Origin: an uncultured Butyricicoccus sp.
GTDB lineage: Bacteria; Bacillota; Clostridia; Oscillospirales; Butyricicoccaceae
Length of the DNA stretch: 8,432 nucleotides
Assembly (NCBI GenBank): GCA_959018045.1
Contig: CAUEJN010000047.1
Location: 1 to 8,432, forward strand
Direction of reading: 5' to 3'
In this document: positions 5,367-8,432 of the stretch, piece by piece
Layout of the letters: each line of letters starts with the position of its first letter
How positions within the stretch are numbered: the stretch's first letter is position 1
Translations under genes and position numbers: made by a program
The notes under the pieces: model-generated
Database searches by the model: none
What the model was told of the DNA's origin: nothing
The model's input: the letters and a program-made list of their open reading frames with translations, nothing else

Positions 5367-6692
5367 ATGTCCAAACCAACTGTTGCGATCGTCGGCCGTC
5401 CGAACGTGGGCAAGTCCCAGCTGTTCAACCGACTGGCCGGCAAGCGCCTGTCCATTGTTGAGGACACCCCGGGTGTCACTCGTGACCGTCTGTATGCGGA
5501 ATGTGAGTGGCGCGGCCGCGTGTTCTCGATCATCGACACCGGCGGTATCGAGCCGTCCAACGATAACGAGATCCTGAAGTTCATGCGCTTTCAGGCAGAG
5601 ACCGCGATTCATCACGCGGATGTCATTATTTTCATCACCGACCTGCGCACAGGCGTGACCGCTTCGGACATGGATGTTGCAGCCATGCTCCAGCGCAGCG
5701 GCAAGCCGGTTGTGCTGGCGGTCAATAAGTGCGACAAGCCCGGCCAGCCCGAGCCCGAGTTCTACGAGTTCTATAACCTCGGTCTGGGTGAGCCCTTCGG
5801 CATTTCCGCACTGCACGGCTACGGCACGGGCGACCTGCTCGACGAAGCATTCCAGTATTTTCCGCCCGAGGAAGAGGACGACGAGGAGGAGGGACGCATT
5901 CGCGTTGCACTCATCGGTAAGCCGAACGTCGGCAAATCCAGCTTGCTCAACCGTGTGCTCGGTGAGGAGCGCGTCATTGTATCCAATGTCGCCGGTACCA
6001 CCCGCGACAGCGTAGACGCTAAGCTGGACAACCAGTACGGTAAATTTACCTTTATTGATACCGCAGGTATCCGCCGTAAGTCCAAGGTCGAGGAAAAGAT
6101 CGAGAAATTCTCGGTCATGCGCTCGCTCATGGCGGTCGAGCGTGCTGACGTGTGCGTCATTATGATCGACGCTACCGAGGGCGTAACCGAGCAGGACACC
6201 AAGGTTGCAGGTGAGGCGCATAACGCCGGTAAGGCCTGTATCATCGTGGTCAATAAGTGGGATCTGGTCGAGAAGGATGGCGGCACGATGAAGGAGTACA
6301 CCCTGCGCGTGCGCGAGGGTCTGGCTTATATGCCTTACGCACCGGTGCTGTTCATCTCTGCCAAGACCGGTCAGCGTGTTGATAAGATCTACGAGACCAT
6401 CTGCCATGTTTACGAGCAGAACCATAAGCGTGTCCCGACCGGACAGCTCAACTCCATTTTGGCTGAGGCGACCGCGCGCGTGCAGCCGCCCACCGATAAG
6501 GGCCGCCGCCTGAAGATTTACTACATGACCCAGGCCGGTGTATGCCCGCCGACTTTTGTGTGCTTCTGCAATGATGCACGTCTGTTCCATTTCTCGTATC
6601 AGCGCTATCTGGAAAACCAGATCCGTGAGGTATTTGATCTGACCGGTACGCCGGTGCGTATGATTGTACGCCAGCGCGGCGATAAGGAATAA
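5367..6692 (+). CDS. der: Ribosome biogenesis GTPase Der (EngA)
   Basis: This 441-residue essential-type GTPase assists late maturation of the 50S subunit. It has two tandem G domains and a C-terminal KH-like domain, the hallmark of Der. G domain 1 has GRPNVGKS (10-17), DTPGVTRD (33-40), DTGG (57-60), NKCD (120-123) and SALHG (147-151). A short acidic linker (EEEDDEEE, 168-175) leads to G domain 2, with GKPNVGKS (184-191), AGTTRDS (209-215), DTAG (231-234), NKWD (296-299) and SAKTG (331-335). The KH-like domain runs from about 350 to the end. All nucleotide-binding motifs are intact. The residue after the first P-loop Ser is Gln, where Thr or Ala is common. AGGAGG (5352-5357) lies 9 bases before ATG. 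It sits between the DUF512 gene and plsY in an apparent operon. Confidence 0.98.
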   Translation: MSKPTVAIVGRPNVGKSQLFNRLAGKRLSIVEDTPGVTRDRLYAECEWRGRVFSIIDTGGIEPSNDNEILKFMRFQAETAIHHADVIIFITDLRTGVTASDMDVAAMLQRSGKPVVLAVNKCDKPGQPEPEFYEFYNLGLGEPFGISALHGYGTGDLLDEAFQYFPPEEEDDEEEGRIRVALIGKPNVGKSSLLNRVLGEERVIVSNVAGTTRDSVDAKLDNQYGKFTFIDTAGIRRKSKVEEKIEKFSVMRSLMAVERADVCVIMIDATEGVTEQDTKVAGEAHNAGKACIIVVNKWDLVEKDGGTMKEYTLRVREGLAYMPYAPVLFISAKTGQRVDKIYETICHVYEQNHKRVPTGQLNSILAEATARVQPPTDKGRRLKIYYMTQAGVCPPTFVCFCNDARLFHFSYQRYLENQIREVFDLTGTPVRMIVRQRGDKE

Positions 6693-6696
6693 AAGT

Positions 6697-6702
6697 GGGG
6701 GA
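6697..6702 (+). promoter_or_regulatory. Ribosome binding site choosing the plsY ATG over an upstream GTG
   Basis: GGGGGA lies 8 bases before ATG 6711 but only 2 bases before the in-frame GTG at 6705. The spacing favours ATG 6711. The site starts 4 bases past the der stop codon (6690-6692), consistent with translation of adjacent genes on one transcript. Confidence 0.6.
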
Positions 6703-6710
6703 ATGTGGTT

Positions 6711-7379
6711 ATGATCCAATCACTGACACAGACACTGGGCACAGCAGGCTGCGCCATCGTCACCATGATTTGTGCCTATCTGCTGGGCTCGCTGAGTTTT
6801 GCGATCATTGTCTGTAAACTGACGCTCGGACGGGATATCCGCGACTACGGCAGCGGCAATGCCGGTCTGACCAACGCCTATCGCACGATGGGCGGCGCAA
6901 AGACCGGACTGGTTCTGTTGGGCGATCTGGCCAAGGCTGCGGCAGCACTGTCCATCGGCGGTGCGCTGCTCGGCCCGGGCGGTAAGCTGCTCGCGGGTGC
7001 GTTTGTCATTCTGGGACACGTCTATCCGCTCTATTTTGGATTCCGCGGCGGCAAGGGCGTACTGGTTGGCGCAATGACATTGCTGCTGTTTGACTGGCGT
7101 ATTTTTCTCGTTGCACTCGGCCTGTTTATCATCGCGGTCGCGCTGACGCGCTGGGTGTCGCTCGGCTCCATTCTGGGCGCCATCAGCTTCCCGTTCACCA
7201 TGTACTATTTCTACCGCAGTCCGCTGTATACTGTGGTTGCAGTCATTCTGTCGGGCGCGGTCATCTATCTGCACCGCTCCAATATCAAGCGTATTTTAGC
7301 GGGTAAGGAAAACAAATTCACGCTGCACGGCAAGCCGCAGATTACGGGCGATGACCGAAAAGGAGAGAACGGCAAATGA
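6711..7379 (+). CDS. plsY: Acyl-phosphate:glycerol-3-phosphate acyltransferase PlsY
   Basis: This 222-residue integral membrane enzyme transfers an acyl chain from acyl-phosphate to position 1 of glycerol-3-phosphate, giving lysophosphatidic acid, the first committed step of phospholipid synthesis in most Gram-positive bacteria. Hydrophobic segments lie near residues 13-35, 65-88, 92-108, 117-145 and 152-187. The three conserved loops are present: GSLSF followed by DYGSGNAGLTN (45-55), GHVYPLYFGFRGGKG (102-116), and SLGSILGAISFP (150-161). A basic, soluble C-terminal tail (HRSNIKRILAGKENKF, 188-203) follows. ATG 6711 is chosen over GTG 6705 for ribosome-binding-site spacing; the alternative would add two residues. 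The gene overlaps gpsA by 4 bases (ATGA), so coupled translation is likely. GpsA makes the glycerol-3-phosphate that PlsY uses. Confidence 0.97.
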   Translation: MIQSLTQTLGTAGCAIVTMICAYLLGSLSFAIIVCKLTLGRDIRDYGSGNAGLTNAYRTMGGAKTGLVLLGDLAKAAAALSIGGALLGPGGKLLAGAFVILGHVYPLYFGFRGGKGVLVGAMTLLLFDWRIFLVALGLFIIAVALTRWVSLGSILGAISFPFTMYYFYRSPLYTVVAVILSGAVIYLHRSNIKRILAGKENKFTLHGKPQITGDDRKGENGK

Positions 7380-8413
7380 AGATCACGGTTTATGGCGCAG
7401 GCAGCTGGGGCATTGCATTGTCGCTGGTGCTGGCGCATAACGGTCATCAGGTGACCACCTGGACGCATCGCGAGGAGCAGTGCAGACAGCTCCGGGAAAC
7501 CCGTATGAATGCCAAGCTGCTGCCTGGCGTGCACATTCCCGAGCAGATCGCGCTGACAAGCGAGATCGATTGTGCACGCGAGGCTGAGCTGGTCGTGCTG
7601 GCAGTCCCCAGCTTTGCAGTCGCAGAGACCGCAGAGAAGGCCGCAGCCATCGTGCCCGCAGGCGTTCCGATTGTCAATGTCGGCAAGGGACTGGATGCAG
7701 CGCATGATTACTGCCGTTTCTCCGAGACCATCGACCGCGCATTTGGCGGACGCAATCCGGTGGTTGCCCTGACCGGCCCCACTCATGCAGAGGAAGTCGC
7801 ACGCGGGATTCCGACGGCCATTCTTGCGGCATCGGCTAGCCGTTCGGCAGCCGAACTGTGTCAGGATGTGTTTATGAATGAGGTGTTCCGTGTGTATACC
7901 TCGTCTGACATCATTGGCGCCGAGATTGGCGGTGCGTTTAAGAACGTCATTGCGCTGGCGGCTGGTATTGCCGACGGTCTGGGACTGGGAGATAACTCCA
8001 AGGCCGGACTGATGACCCGTGGATTAACCGAGATTGCACGTCTGGGCGTGACGCTGGGTGCCAGGCAGGAGACCTTTGCCGGTCTGTCTGGTATGGGTGA
8101 CCTGATCGTTACCTGTACGTCCATGCATTCGCGCAACCGCCGTGCCGGTATCCTGATCGGTAAGGGCAAGAGTGTCCAGCAGGCCATGGAGGAGATCGGC
8201 GCGGTTGTCGAGGGTTATTACGCGACCGAGGCCGGACATCACATGGCGCAGACGGCGGGTGTGTCCATGCCCATTACCAGTGAACTGTATCACGTGCTCT
8301 ACGAGGGCGGCGATGTGCACCGCGGCATTGCGGCGCTCATGGGACGCTCCAAGAAGTACGAGCACGAGAGCGAAACCACCTGGCTGACCAGATATATCCC
8401 CCTGTTTTTCTGA
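7376..8413 (+). CDS. gpsA: NAD(P)-dependent glycerol-3-phosphate dehydrogenase
   Basis: This 345-residue cytoplasmic enzyme reduces dihydroxyacetone phosphate to sn-glycerol-3-phosphate with NADH or NADPH, supplying the backbone for phospholipids. The N-terminal Rossmann fold carries GAGSWG (7-12), and NVGKGLD (101-107) contains a conserved Lys (K104). The central part has TGPTHAEEVARGIPT (133-147), and the helical C-terminal domain has GAEIGGAFKNVIALAAG (181-197), with catalytic Lys K189. Then come GDNSKAGLMTRGLTEIARLG (205-224) and TFAGLSGMGDLIVTC (233-247), with substrate-binding residues. The length is close to the family norm, with a slightly long C-terminal tail. The start ATG overlaps the plsY stop as ATGA. 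AGGAGA (7361-7366) lies 9 bases upstream within plsY. The 19 bases after its stop show no complete feature. Confidence 0.98.
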   Translation: MKITVYGAGSWGIALSLVLAHNGHQVTTWTHREEQCRQLRETRMNAKLLPGVHIPEQIALTSEIDCAREAELVVLAVPSFAVAETAEKAAAIVPAGVPIVNVGKGLDAAHDYCRFSETIDRAFGGRNPVVALTGPTHAEEVARGIPTAILAASASRSAAELCQDVFMNEVFRVYTSSDIIGAEIGGAFKNVIALAAGIADGLGLGDNSKAGLMTRGLTEIARLGVTLGARQETFAGLSGMGDLIVTCTSMHSRNRRAGILIGKGKSVQQAMEEIGAVVEGYYATEAGHHMAQTAGVSMPITSELYHVLYEGGDVHRGIAALMGRSKKYEHESETTWLTRYIPLFF

Positions 8414-8432
8414 AGACACAAACAGCTCCTTC

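Noticed and set aside
6705..6710. GTG as the plsY start
   Set aside because: It lies only 2 bases after the GGGGGA site, while ATG 6711 has an 8-base spacing.
5340..6719. 459-codon minus-strand open frame opposite der
   Set aside because: Same cause: aligned antisense of a conserved gene with biased codons and no recognisable family.

Overview
This window looks like chromosomal housekeeping DNA from a Gram-positive, Firmicutes-type bacterium, most likely a moderately GC-rich member of the Clostridia. The evidence is strong AGGAGG-type ribosome binding sites, sigma-A-like promoters, a secreted NodB-type polysaccharide deacetylase with stalk-like repeats, a zinc-ribbon L32 preceded by YceD, and the order DUF512 radical SAM protein - der - plsY - gpsA. 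That order is familiar from clostridial genomes. The species cannot be named from the sequence alone. No tRNA, rRNA, CRISPR array, insertion sequence, phage gene or other mobile element was seen.

Layout: The window opens inside the 3' end of a plus-strand gene (to 220), probably a DegV/FakB-type fatty-acid-binding protein. After a promoter at about 285-290 comes a secreted polysaccharide deacetylase (336-1994). It converges on a minus-strand RluA-family pseudouridine synthase (2031-3005), and the two share one perfect inverted repeat (1998-2032). The synthase starts at TTG. Across a 151-base divergent region with a clear plus-strand promoter (TTGACA-18-TATACT) lies yceD-rpmF (3157-3930), which ends at a strong intrinsic terminator. 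A second plus-strand cluster follows: the PDZ/radical SAM/DUF512 protein (4034-5335), der (5367-6692), plsY (6711-7379) and gpsA (7376-8413). Its spacing tightens from 31 to 18 bases and then to a 4-base ATGA overlap. The last 19 bases hold no gene.

How the genes fit together: Three genes serve ribosome production (the pseudouridine synthase, the L32 gene with its partner YceD, and the assembly GTPase Der). Three relate to the membrane: GpsA makes glycerol-3-phosphate, PlsY acylates it using acyl-phosphate, and the DegV-like protein, if it is a FakB, would present fatty acids for acyl-phosphate synthesis. The deacetylase probably modifies cell wall or another extracellular glycan. The radical SAM protein has no established function and is the least understood gene here. 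No clearly new multi-gene system was found. The points most worth a second look are the uncharacterised radical SAM protein, a terminator stem that runs into a stop codon, and a GNRA-capped hairpin before rpmF.
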